Assembly: GCF_026236535.1 (NCBI RefSeq)
Contig: NZ_JAHTMW010000012.1
Coordinates: forward strand, 62,001 to 126,000
DNA: 64,000 nt
DNA from: Streptomyces sp. SKN60
GTDB taxonomy: Bacteria; Actinomycetota; Actinomycetes; Streptomycetales; Streptomycetaceae
Direction of reading: 5' to 3'
The notes below the pieces were generated by a model, which did not search any database, had not been told where the DNA came from, and saw only the letters and a program-made list of their open reading frames with translations. The translations under genes were made by a program, and so were the position numbers. Shown in pieces: positions 1 through 7,447 of this stretch. How positions within the stretch are numbered: the first letter of the stretch is position 1; each line of letters begins with the position of its first letter.

Positions 1-1
1 C

Positions 2-1585
2 TCCTCGTACGTCGAGCGTGAAGGCGTCTCCGTACGGCACGCCGCCCGCTTCCTGCTCGTCGGGACGATGAACCCCGAGGAGGGCGAGCTGCGGCCGCAG
101 CTGCTCGACCGGTTCGGTCTTACCGTGGAGGTGGCCGCCTCCCGGGAGCCGGAGCAGCGGGTCGAGGTGGTGCGGCGGCGGCTGGCGTTCGAGGACGATC
201 CGGCGGCGTTCGCCGCGCGCTGGGCGGGCGAGGAGCGGGCGCTGCGCGAACGGATCGTCGCCGCACGGGAGTTGCTGCCGGAGGTGGTGCTCGGCGACGC
301 GGTGCTGCTGCAGATCGCGGCGACCTGTGCCGCGTTCGAGGTGGACGGCATGCGCGCCGACATCGTGATGGCACGGACGGCGACCGCGCTCGCCGCCTGG
401 GCGGGGCGGACGGAGGTCACCTCCGAGGACGTACGGCAGGCGGCCCTGCTCGCACTCCCCCACCGGCGCCGGCGCAATCCCTTCGACGCGCCCGGCCTCG
501 ACGAGGACAAGCTCGACGAGACCCTGGAGCAGTTCAAGGGCGAGGACGAGCCCGACGACGACCCGGAGCCGGACGGCCCGGGCGAGGGCGGGCCCGGCGG
601 GGGCGGACCCGATGACGGCGGTGGGATTCCGCCGCAGGGGGACGCGCCCCAGGCCGAGGCCGAGGCCGAGGAGGCCCCGGCCCCCGCGCCGGACAAGGCC
701 CCCGCACCGCAGGGCGGCGGCGCCGGCGAGCGGGCCGCCGTCAAGGCCGGTGAGCCCTTCCGTACGAAGATGCTGAGCGTGCCCGGGCTCGGCGAGGGCG
801 CCGCCGGGCGCCGTTCCCGGGCCCGTACGGAGCACGGGCGGACGACCGGCGCGACCCGCCCCCGGGGCGCGCTGACCAAGCTGCATCTGGCGGCGACCGT
901 GCAGGCCGCCGCCCCGCACCAGCAGGCGCGCGGGCGCAGCGGCCGGGGTCTGGTGGTGCGGCGGGACGATCTGCGGCAGGCGACCCGTGAGGGCCGGGAG
1001 GGCAATCTGGTCCTGTTCGTGGTGGACGCGTCCGGGTCGATGGCGGCGCGGCAGCGGATGGGCGCCGTGAAGGGCGCGGTGCTGTCGCTGCTGCTCGACG
1101 CGTACCAGCGGCGCGACAAGGTCGGTCTGGTCACCTTCCGGGGCCGGACCGCGGACCTCGCCCTGCCACCGACCTCGTCCGTGGACGCGGCGGCGACCCG
1201 GCTCGAACAGCTGCCGACGGGCGGCCGGACCCCGCTGTCGGCCGGGCTGCTCAAGGCACACGACGTGCTGCGCGTGGAGCGGCTTCGCGACCCCTCGCGG
1301 CGCCCGCTGCTCGTCGTGGTGACCGACGGGCGGGCGACCGGCGGCGGCGCGGACCCGGTGGCGCTCGCCGCGCGGGCGGCGCGGCTGCACGCCGCCGACG
1401 GCACGGCCGCGGTGGTCGTGGACTGCGAGACGGGACCGGTGCGGCTCGGCCTCGCCGGGAACCTCGCGCGTGAACTCGGCGGCACCGCCGTCACCCTGGA
1501 CGAGCTGCGCGCCGACTCGATCGCCGGCCTGGTCAGGGACGTACAGGGACAGAACAATCACTCTGCGACCAGGAGGGCCGCGTAA
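2..1585 (+). CDS. Putative cobalt/magnesium chelatase-like AAA+/VWA protein (5' truncated by window edge)
   Basis: The reading frame is open from base 2 and continues upstream, so the start lies outside the window. The visible part begins in the AAA+ (ChlI/BchI-like) module: the stretch around 50-120 reads FLLVGTMNPEEGELRPQLLD, the sensor/arginine-finger region typical of Mg-chelatase ATPases. A Pro/Gly/Glu-rich acidic linker follows (about 530-760), then a VWA domain with the MIDAS motif DASGSMA near 1024-1044 and a second metal ligand (TDGRATGG) near 1321. Fused ChlI-ChlD proteins of this kind in actinomycetes are annotated as cobaltochelatase subunits and presumably work with CobN to insert cobalt into the corrin ring. 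The stop codon abuts the cobO start, which supports co-transcription with cobO and cobB. Cobalt specificity is inferred from context. Confidence 0.85.
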   Translation, partial: SSYVEREGVSVRHAARFLLVGTMNPEEGELRPQLLDRFGLTVEVAASREPEQRVEVVRRRLAFEDDPAAFAARWAGEERALRERIVAARELLPEVVLGDAVLLQIAATCAAFEVDGMRADIVMARTATALAAWAGRTEVTSEDVRQAALLALPHRRRRNPFDAPGLDEDKLDETLEQFKGEDEPDDDPEPDGPGEGGPGGGGPDDGGGIPPQGDAPQAEAEAEEAPAPAPDKAPAPQGGGAGERAAVKAGEPFRTKMLSVPGLGEGAAGRRSRARTEHGRTTGATRPRGALTKLHLAATVQAAAPHQQARGRSGRGLVVRRDDLRQATREGREGNLVLFVVDASGSMAARQRMGAVKGAVLSLLLDAYQRRDKVGLVTFRGRTADLALPPTSSVDAAATRLEQLPTGGRTPLSAGLLKAHDVLRVERLRDPSRRPLLVVVTDGRATGGGADPVALAARAARLHAADGTAAVVVDCETGPVRLGLAGNLARELGGTAVTLDELRADSIAGLVRDVQGQNNHSATRRAA

Positions 1586-2194
1586 ATGCCCAAGGGACAG
1601 CCGACCGTCGTTCCGGACGACGGTCTCACCACCCGTCAGCGCCGCAACCGCGCCCTGGTGATGGTGCACACGGGCGTCGGCAAGGGGAAGTCGACGGCCG
1701 CCTTCGGCATGGCGCTGCGCGCCTGGAACCAGGGCTGGCCGATCGGGGTGTTCCAGTTCGTGAAGTCCGCCAAGTGGCGGGTCGGCGAGGAGAACGCCCT
1801 GAAGGCGCTCGGCGAGACCGGCAAGGGCGGCACGGTCGTCTGGAACAAAATGGGCGAGGGCTGGTCCTGGATCCAGCGCGAGGTCGCCGAGGGCGAGCAG
1901 TCGCACGAGGACAAGGCGCGCGAGGGCTGGGAGCAGGTCAAGCGGGACCTGGCCGAGGAGAGGTACAAGTTCTACGTCCTCGACGAGTTCGCCTATCTGC
2001 TGCACTGGGGCTGGATCGACACGGCCGAGGTGGTGGAGGTGCTCGCGAACCGTCCCGGGCAGCAGCACGTCGTCATCACCGGCCGCAACGCGCCACAGGA
2101 GCTGGTCGACTTCGCGGACCTGGTGACGGACATGTCGAAGGTGAAGCACCCGATGGACGCGGGTCAGAAGGGCCAGCGGGGCATCGAGTGGTAG
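1586..2194 (+). CDS. cobO: Cob(I)yrinic acid a,c-diamide adenosyltransferase
   Basis: 202 aa, the usual size for CobO/BtuR/CobA-type ATP:corrinoid adenosyltransferases. The N-terminus carries the modified P-loop GVGKGKST (residues about 29-36), followed by the family blocks around YVLDEFAYLLHWGWID and VVITGRNAPQELVDFADLVTDM. The enzyme transfers the 5'-deoxyadenosyl group of ATP to cob(I)yrinic acid a,c-diamide in the cytoplasm. The ATG directly follows the stop codon of the chelatase gene (no spacer), and its 3' end overlaps the GTG start of cobB, so the three genes look translationally coupled. No second adenosyltransferase is seen in the window. Confidence 0.96.
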   Translation: MPKGQPTVVPDDGLTTRQRRNRALVMVHTGVGKGKSTAAFGMALRAWNQGWPIGVFQFVKSAKWRVGEENALKALGETGKGGTVVWNKMGEGWSWIQREVAEGEQSHEDKAREGWEQVKRDLAEERYKFYVLDEFAYLLHWGWIDTAEVVEVLANRPGQQHVVITGRNAPQELVDFADLVTDMSKVKHPMDAGQKGQRGIEW

Positions 2195-3555
2195 CACGTC
2201 TCGTCATCGCCGCGCCGTCGTCGGGCGCGGGCAAGACCACGGTCGCGACCGGTCTGATGGCCGCGTTCGCCGGCCGTGGGCTCGCGGTCTCGCCGCACAA
2301 GGTGGGCCCGGACTACATCGACCCGGGCTACCACGCGCTCGCCACCGGCCGCCCGGGCCGGAACCTCGACGCGTTCATGTGCGGCACGGACCGGATCGCG
2401 CCGCTGTTCCTGCACGGGGCGCGGGGCTGCGACCTGGCGGTCGTCGAGGGCGTGATGGGCCTGTACGACGGGGCCGCGGGCCAGGGCGAGCTGGCGTCCA
2501 CCGCGCAGGTGGCGAAGCTCCTCAAGGCGCCGGTGGTGCTCGTCGTGGACGCCTCGTCGCAGTCGCGGTCGGTGGCCGCGCTCGTGCACGGCTTCGCGTC
2601 CTGGGACCCGGAGGTGCGGCTGGGCGGGGTGATCCTGAACAAGGTCGCCACGGACCGGCACGAGGCGCTGCTCCGGGAGGCCCTGGAGGAGTCCGGGGTG
2701 CCGGTGCTCGGCGTGCTCCGGCGGGCGCCCGCCGTGGAGACACCCTCGCGGCACCTGGGTCTGGTTCCGGTGGCGGAGCGGCAGGCCGCGGCGGTCGAGG
2801 CGGTGGCGGCGCAGGCGGAGCAGGTGCGGGCCGGCTGCGACCTGGAGGGGCTGCTGGCCCTGGCGCGGTCGGCGCCGGCGTTGCGCGACGAGCCGTGGTC
2901 GGCGGAGGGGTCCACCGAGATGGCGGGGCCGGCTCAGGGCGGCCGGCCGGTCGTCGCCGTCGCCGGCGGGGCCGCGTTCACCTTCTCGTACGCCGAGCAC
3001 ACCGAGCTGCTCACCGCGGCCGGCGCCGAGGTCGTCACCTTCGATCCGCTCCGGGACGAGTCCCTCCCCGAGGGGACCCGTGGGCTGGTCATAGGCGGCG
3101 GGTTCCCCGAGGTGTACGGGGAGGAGCTGTCCGCGAACGCGAAGCTGCGGGCGGCGGTGGCGGAGCTCGCCGCCTCGGGCTCGCCGATCGCGGCCGAGTG
3201 CGCCGGGCTGCTCTATCTGGCGCGCTCGCTCGACGGACGGCCGATGTGCGGGGTGCTCGACGCGGACGCGCGGATGTCGCCGCGGCTCACGCTCGGCTAC
3301 CGGGACGCGGTGGCCGTCGGCGACAGCGTGCTCGCGGCGGCCGGGACGCGGATGCGGGGGCACGAGTTCCACCGCACGGTGATCGAGCCGGGGGCCGGTG
3401 AGCAGCCGGCCTGGGGCCTGCGCCAGCCGGAGATGAGGGTGGAGGGCTTCGTACGGGGCGGGGTGCACGCCAGCTATGTGCACACGCACTGGGCCGGGGC
3501 CCCGCAGGCCGCCGCCCGGTTCGTGGCGCACTGCACCGGCGGTCCGACGGCGTGA
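2188..3555 (+). CDS. cobB: Cobyrinic acid a,c-diamide synthase (hydrogenobyrinate synthase, glutamine-hydrolysing)
   Basis: 455 aa from the GTG at 2188, which overlaps the cobO stop and gives the normal CobB N-terminus VARLVIAAPSSGAGKTTVAT with a P-loop (SSGAGKTT). The central part has the dethiobiotin-synthetase-like nucleotide-binding fold (KVGPDYIDPGYH; EGVMGLYDG). The C-terminal half is a class I-type glutamine amidotransferase domain with GGGFPEVY and the nucleophile in AAECAGLLYL, and ends with the conserved HASYVHTHWAG. The enzyme amidates the a and c side chains of (hydrogeno)byrinate using ATP and glutamine. A longer in-frame extension upstream is antisense-like sequence inside cobO and is not used. 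Confidence 0.96.
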   Translation: MVARLVIAAPSSGAGKTTVATGLMAAFAGRGLAVSPHKVGPDYIDPGYHALATGRPGRNLDAFMCGTDRIAPLFLHGARGCDLAVVEGVMGLYDGAAGQGELASTAQVAKLLKAPVVLVVDASSQSRSVAALVHGFASWDPEVRLGGVILNKVATDRHEALLREALEESGVPVLGVLRRAPAVETPSRHLGLVPVAERQAAAVEAVAAQAEQVRAGCDLEGLLALARSAPALRDEPWSAEGSTEMAGPAQGGRPVVAVAGGAAFTFSYAEHTELLTAAGAEVVTFDPLRDESLPEGTRGLVIGGGFPEVYGEELSANAKLRAAVAELAASGSPIAAECAGLLYLARSLDGRPMCGVLDADARMSPRLTLGYRDAVAVGDSVLAAAGTRMRGHEFHRTVIEPGAGEQPAWGLRQPEMRVEGFVRGGVHASYVHTHWAGAPQAAARFVAHCTGGPTA

Positions 3556-3557
3556 GT

Positions 3558-4313
3558 TCAGCCGCCGGAGAGGCCCACCACGAGCCAGATGAAGGCCACG
3601 CCCGCGACCGTGCACAGCAGGGTGGTGCGGGCGGGGTGTTCGTGGTGGGCCTCGGGCAGGATCTCGGCGGCGGCGAGGTAGAGCAGGGCGCCGCCGAAGA
3701 AGCCGAGATAGCTGCCGAGCAGTTCCTCCGGAAGGGTGAGGAGGGTGGCGAGGCCGGCGCCGGCGATCGGGGCGACCGCGTCGGCGACGAGCATGGCGAC
3801 GGCCTTGCGGCGGTCGTTCCCGTACAGGCTGGTGAGCGTGTACGTGTTGAAGCCGTCGGCGAAGTCGTGGGTGATGACGGCGAGCGCCACGGTGGCGCCC
3901 ATGCCGCCGCTGACCTGGAAGGCGGCGCCGAGCGCGATGCCGTCCATGAGGCTGTGCAGGACCATGGCGGCGGCCGCGACGAGTCCGACCTGCGGGGTCC
4001 GCTCCCCCGGCTTCCCGCCTTCCCCGCCCCCGTTCTCGGCGCCGTGGGAGGAGGCGCGGCGGGTGGCGAGGAGACGCTCCACCACGTGGGCGAAGAGGAA
4101 GCCGCCGACGAAGAGCAGCAGGGCCTGCGGGACGCCGAAGACAGCCTCTCCGGCGGCGTCCATGGCCTCGGGCAGCAGGTCGAGTCCGACGACGCCGAGC
4201 ATCAGGCCGCCGGCGAGACCGAGGACGAGATGGCGGCGGTCGGTGACGCGTCCGGCGACCCAGCCGCCGAAGAGCGTCATCAGGAACGCGCCGAGCGCGA
4301 CGACTACAGCCAT
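3558..4313 (-). CDS. ZIP family divalent metal transporter
   Basis: 251 aa polytopic membrane protein with about seven to eight hydrophobic segments and a histidine- and glycine-containing cytoplasmic loop (HGAENGGGEGGKPG) between TM3 and TM4, as in ZIP transporters. The metal-binding helices are visible: VLHSLMDGIALG and the following HDFADGFNTYTL, matching the paired H-x3-(D/E)-G signatures of TM4 and TM5. It would import Zn2+ or another divalent cation. It is transcribed toward cobB (2-base gap between the convergent stops) and diverges from the cobE-cobC gene across only 42 bases. Its position between cobalamin genes makes a cobalt or zinc role imaginable, but the substrate cannot be read from the sequence. 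Confidence 0.88.
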   Translation of the reverse strand: MAVVVALGAFLMTLFGGWVAGRVTDRRHLVLGLAGGLMLGVVGLDLLPEAMDAAGEAVFGVPQALLLFVGGFLFAHVVERLLATRRASSHGAENGGGEGGKPGERTPQVGLVAAAAMVLHSLMDGIALGAAFQVSGGMGATVALAVITHDFADGFNTYTLTSLYGNDRRKAVAMLVADAVAPIAGAGLATLLTLPEELLGSYLGFFGGALLYLAAAEILPEAHHEHPARTTLLCTVAGVAFIWLVVGLSGG

Positions 4314-4355
4314 GGGCCTTTGCTATCCGATGCGGCCTCCCCCGCGCACCTCGAC

Positions 4356-5957
4356 GTGGTCGTCGACGTGATCGTGGGGGTGGGGGCCCGGTCCGGGGTC
4401 ACGGCGGACGAGGTGCTCGGTCTCGTCGGTGCGGCGCTGCGGGAGGCGGGGCTCACGGGCGCGGCGGTGACGGCGCTGGCGACGCTCGACGTTCGGGCGG
4501 GCGAGCCGGGGATCGTCGGTGCGGCGGCACGGCTCGGTGCCGGGGCCGGGGCCGGGGTGCCGGTGCGGGGGTTCGGGAGGGCGGAGCTGGCCGGGGTGGC
4601 CGTACCGCATCCCTCCGAGCGGCCGCTGGCCGCGACGGGCACGGCGTCGGTGGCGGAGGCGGCGGCGCTGCGGGCGGCGGGGCCGGGGGCGGTGCTGGTG
4701 GTGCCGAAGCGGAAAACCAGGCGTGTGACCTGCGCCATTGCCCGTTCCGTACCACTTCATCCGAACGAAGTCTCCCCAGGCGCACGGTTGTTGCCCGATA
4801 CTCACGGGTACATCGGTGGCGAGCCCCACACTCACCCCACCGGCACCACTCCCATCCCCACCCCCCACACGACGGCGGCCATGGACATCGACACTCCTGC
4901 GGGCACCTCCGCTGACGCTGACGCGCACGACCTCAGACACCACGGCGACGCCGAGGTCCGGGACGAGAAGCTGATCGACCTCGCGGTCAATGTGCGGACG
5001 AACACTCCGCCGGACTGGCTGCGGGAGCGGATCGCCGAGTCCCTGACCGGTCTGGCGGCCTATCCGGACGGGCGGGCGGCGCGGGCCGCGGTCGCCGACC
5101 GGCATGATCTGCCGGCCCGGCGGGTGCTGCTCACGGCGGGCGCGGCGGAGGCGTTCGTGCTGCTCGCGCGGGCGCTGCCGGCGCGGCGGGCGGTGGTGGT
5201 GCACCCGCAGTTCACCGAGCCGGAGGCGGCGCTGCGGGACGCCGGGCACACGGTGGAGCGGGTGCTGCTGCGCGCGGAGGACGGATTCCGGTTCGATCCG
5301 GCGCAGGTGCCGGAGGACGCGGATCTGGTCGTCATCGGCAATCCGACCAATCCGACCTCCGTCCTGCACCCGGCGGCGGCGATCGCGTCGCTTGCCCGGC
5401 CGGGGCGGTGGCTGGTGGTCGACGAGGCGTTCATGGACGCCGTGCCGGGCGAGCGGGAGTCGCTCGCCGCGCGGACGGACGTGCCGGGTCTGGTGGTGCT
5501 GCGGAGCCTGACGAAGACCTGGGGTCTCGCGGGGCTGCGGATCGGCTACGTACTGGCGGAGCCGGAGACGGTCGCCGCGCTCGAACGCGTACAGCCGCTG
5601 TGGCCGGTGTCGACGCCGGCGCTGGTGGCGGCCGAGGCGTGCATGGCGCCGGTGGCGCTGATGGAGGCCGAGGACGCGGCGCTGCGGATCGGGGTGGAGC
5701 GGGCGCACCTGCTGGCGGGGCTCGCGGAGTTCGACGAGGTGCGGGTGGTCGCGGCGGCGGAGGGCCCGTTCGTGCTCGTACGGATCGAGGGCGCGGACGC
5801 GGTGCGCGACCGGCTGCGGCTGCTCGGCTTCGCGGTGCGGCGCGGGGACACCTTCCCGGGGCTCGACCGGCACTGGCTGCGGATCGCGGTGCGGGACCGG
5901 GTGACGACGAACCGGTTCCTGCAGGCGCTGGACCAGGCCCTGTTGCTGCTGGGGTAG
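4356..5957 (+). CDS. cobC: CobE/CbiG C-terminal-like domain fused in frame to CobC-type PLP aminotransferase (Rv2231c family)
   Basis: One uninterrupted frame encodes two modules. The first (about residues 1-120) looks like the CobE/CbiG C-terminal domain: VIVGVGARSGVTADEVLGLV, HPSERPLAATGTASVAEAAA, then VLVVPKRKTRRVTCAIA. After about 55 residues of poorly conserved linker (4735-4880, with a weaker G/C third-position bias), the second module is a class I/II aminotransferase of the L-threonine-phosphate decarboxylase/CobC type: NVRTNTPP, AYPDGRAARAA, GNPTNPTSVL, VDEAFMD and the PLP lysine in SLTKTWGLAGLRIGYV. CobC makes the aminopropanol (phosphate) arm of cobalamin. GTG codons at 4356, 4368 and 4374 are possible starts, none with a clear RBS. 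Alternatively the aminotransferase starts separately at ATG 4881. Confidence 0.78.
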   Translation: MVVDVIVGVGARSGVTADEVLGLVGAALREAGLTGAAVTALATLDVRAGEPGIVGAAARLGAGAGAGVPVRGFGRAELAGVAVPHPSERPLAATGTASVAEAAALRAAGPGAVLVVPKRKTRRVTCAIARSVPLHPNEVSPGARLLPDTHGYIGGEPHTHPTGTTPIPTPHTTAAMDIDTPAGTSADADAHDLRHHGDAEVRDEKLIDLAVNVRTNTPPDWLRERIAESLTGLAAYPDGRAARAAVADRHDLPARRVLLTAGAAEAFVLLARALPARRAVVVHPQFTEPEAALRDAGHTVERVLLRAEDGFRFDPAQVPEDADLVVIGNPTNPTSVLHPAAAIASLARPGRWLVVDEAFMDAVPGERESLAARTDVPGLVVLRSLTKTWGLAGLRIGYVLAEPETVAALERVQPLWPVSTPALVAAEACMAPVALMEAEDAALRIGVERAHLLAGLAEFDEVRVVAAAEGPFVLVRIEGADAVRDRLRLLGFAVRRGDTFPGLDRHWLRIAVRDRVTTNRFLQALDQALLLLG

Positions 5958-5965
5958 ACATCGAA

Positions 5966-5994
5966 GAAGGGGGTGCCGGTGCGGCACCCCCTTC
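5966..5994. terminator. Bidirectional hairpin terminator
   Basis: A perfect 13-bp stem (5966-5978 pairing with 5982-5994) with a 3-base loop lies between the convergent cobC-type gene and the LAETG protein gene. There is no long U tract, as is usual in Streptomyces, but its position between two converging stop codons fits a shared terminator. Confidence 0.85.
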
Positions 5995-6026
5995 CGTCGC
6001 CCCCTGGTCGTTCCCCCTCGGGCCGG

Positions 6027-7028
6027 TCAGCCGCGCGCGCGGGCGCGGCCGCGGGCCAGGACCAGGGCGCCGCCGCCCACGCCGAGCAGTACGACCGCGC
6101 CGCCCGCGAGGTACGGGGTCATGGAGCTGCCGCCGGTCTCGGCGAGGTTCTGGGTCGGGGTGCTGCCGCCGTTCTGGGTGGTCACGCCGGTGTCGCGGCT
6201 GGGCTCGGTGGAGGGCTGGTCCGTGGGCTGCTGCGAGGGCTGCTCGCTCGGCTGCCGCGTCGGCTCCTTCGTCGGCTCGTCGCCGTGCGGGGTGGCGCAG
6301 GTGGCCTCGGCGAGGGTGACCTTGCCCTTGACCTCGGCGACGTTGAGGTTGAGCGGGTTGACCTCCACCGACAGTTCGAGGGCGGTGGCGGCGGCGGTGT
6401 TCGAGGTGGTGGAGGTACGGGACAGGTCGAGGACGACCTCACCGACGCCCGGCACCGTGACCTTGGTCTGGCCGCCGGTGGACAGGGTGGTCTTCTTGCC
6501 GAGCACGGTGACGTGGCCGAGCAGGTTGGACTCGGCGACCGGGTGCTTGCCGGCCTCGCAGACGGCCTTGGAGGTGACCTTCTCGACCTCGACCAGGGAG
6601 AGCAGCGGCAGGCCGGGGACGTGCAGCCGGGCCTTGGCGAGGTTGACGTAGCCCCGGGCGGTCTTTCCTTCGACGGTCGCCTCGGAGGTGGCGACGTCCG
6701 CCTTGAGCACGCTGACCGGCTTGCCGTTCTCGGCGCCCTCCACCTTGACGCTGAGCGCGGTCTTCTCGGCGCTGGCCGGGGCCTCGACCTCGTTGAGGGA
6801 GGCGCGCACGGGGACGCTCACCGCCTTGTTGAGCAGGTTGACGTCGAGGCTCGTGCGCAGGACAACGGCGGTGGCGTGGCCTTCGCCGCCCTGCGCGCCG
6901 TTTCCGCCGTTGCCGCCGGTGGCGTGGGCGGCGGGGGCCGCGAGGACCAGGGGTCCGACGGCGAGGGCGGCGACGGCGGTCGCGGCGGCGGTACGGCGTG
7001 CGGGCAGGCGGAAGGTGTTGCTGTTCAA
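6027..7028 (-). CDS. LAETG-anchored cell-surface protein (SCO1860 family)
   Basis: 333 aa from a TTG start at 7028, chosen because it places a standard signal peptide at the N-terminus: basic FRLPARRTA, a hydrophobic core and an AHA cleavage site near residue 36. GGGGG lies upstream on the coding strand as a possible RBS. The mature part is a beta-rich secreted domain with a Cys pair (EAGKHPV region and TCATPHG), followed by a Pro/Gln/Ser/Thr repeat linker (EPTRQPSEQPSQQPTDQPST). The C-terminus carries LAETG (about residue 295), a membrane helix and a basic tail RGRARARG, the layout recognised by class E sortases. The protein should be covalently linked to peptidoglycan. Its function is unknown; the family is named after S. 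coelicolor SCO1860. Confidence 0.88.
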   Translation of the reverse strand: MNSNTFRLPARRTAAATAVAALAVGPLVLAAPAAHATGGNGGNGAQGGEGHATAVVLRTSLDVNLLNKAVSVPVRASLNEVEAPASAEKTALSVKVEGAENGKPVSVLKADVATSEATVEGKTARGYVNLAKARLHVPGLPLLSLVEVEKVTSKAVCEAGKHPVAESNLLGHVTVLGKKTTLSTGGQTKVTVPGVGEVVLDLSRTSTTSNTAAATALELSVEVNPLNLNVAEVKGKVTLAEATCATPHGDEPTKEPTRQPSEQPSQQPTDQPSTEPSRDTGVTTQNGGSTPTQNLAETGGSSMTPYLAGGAVVLLGVGGGALVLARGRARARG

Positions 7029-7447
7029 GACGGTGGAACCCCCACGGGAGACATGGCGTCGCCAGGCCGCTCGCCACGGGGACTGTGGGTCACTGCGGCG
7101 CCGGCGACTCGAGACACCGGAATCTTTACGCACTGTGGGTGAACTGACAGACACCTGGCGTGAGTTCACTCCAAAGGGTGGTTTCCGTGCCCATATTCGA
7201 ATCTTTCGGCACAGACGTTCTCGGCCGCCCCGTCCGTCGCAGGGTGTGCGAGCGCACGGGGGCACGCTCGGGGGTGTTCGGGAAGGGTGAGAACGATGTG
7301 CGCCGGCCCGGCGTAACGGTTCGTCAACCTGCCGCCGCGTCCACCCCGCGATCGACCCCCGGGGATCCTGTAGGTTAATTTAGGCCAGCCTAACCTAAGA
7401 ACCTGAGAGCCAATCCAAGGGTCATTGACCTGATCGGGGTCGTACGC
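7029..7447. other. Divergent intergenic region with an iron box
   Basis: This 419-base gene-free stretch separates the leftward LAETG gene from the rightward Ntn-hydrolase gene. No conserved small ORF is convincing: open frames here have poor codon bias and cross the signal-peptide start. The only clear signal is the iron box at 7380-7398, close to the rightward gene. The A/T-richer part around 7120-7210 probably holds the leftward promoter, but I cannot define it. Confidence 0.6.
7380..7398. promoter_or_regulatory. DtxR/IdeR (DmdR)-type iron box
   Basis: The minus strand of this 19-mer reads TTAGGTTAGGCTGGCCTAA, matching 17 of 19 positions of the DtxR/IdeR consensus TTAGGTTAGGCTAACCTAA. A further TAGGTTA half-site at 7371-7377 overlaps its left flank. 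It lies 49 bases upstream of the GTG at 7448, where a promoter would be expected, so Fe2+-loaded DmdR/IdeR should repress the acylase/acyltransferase pair. The match is seen directly; regulation is inference. Confidence 0.88.

Noticed and set aside
1774..2187. Extended N-terminus for CobB
   Set aside because: It overlaps cobO in another frame and lacks homology; the GTG at 2188 gives the exact CobB start.
3552..4310. Plus-strand frame opposite the ZIP gene, running into the cobE-cobC gene
   Set aside because: It is antisense to a clear membrane transporter; only the part from 4356 has homology.
4735..4880. A cobalamin riboswitch in the low-bias stretch between CobE and CobC
   Set aside because: I could not find the characteristic B12-box (AGYCMGRAGACTGCC-like) or the kissing-loop arrangement; the sequence is short and C-rich.
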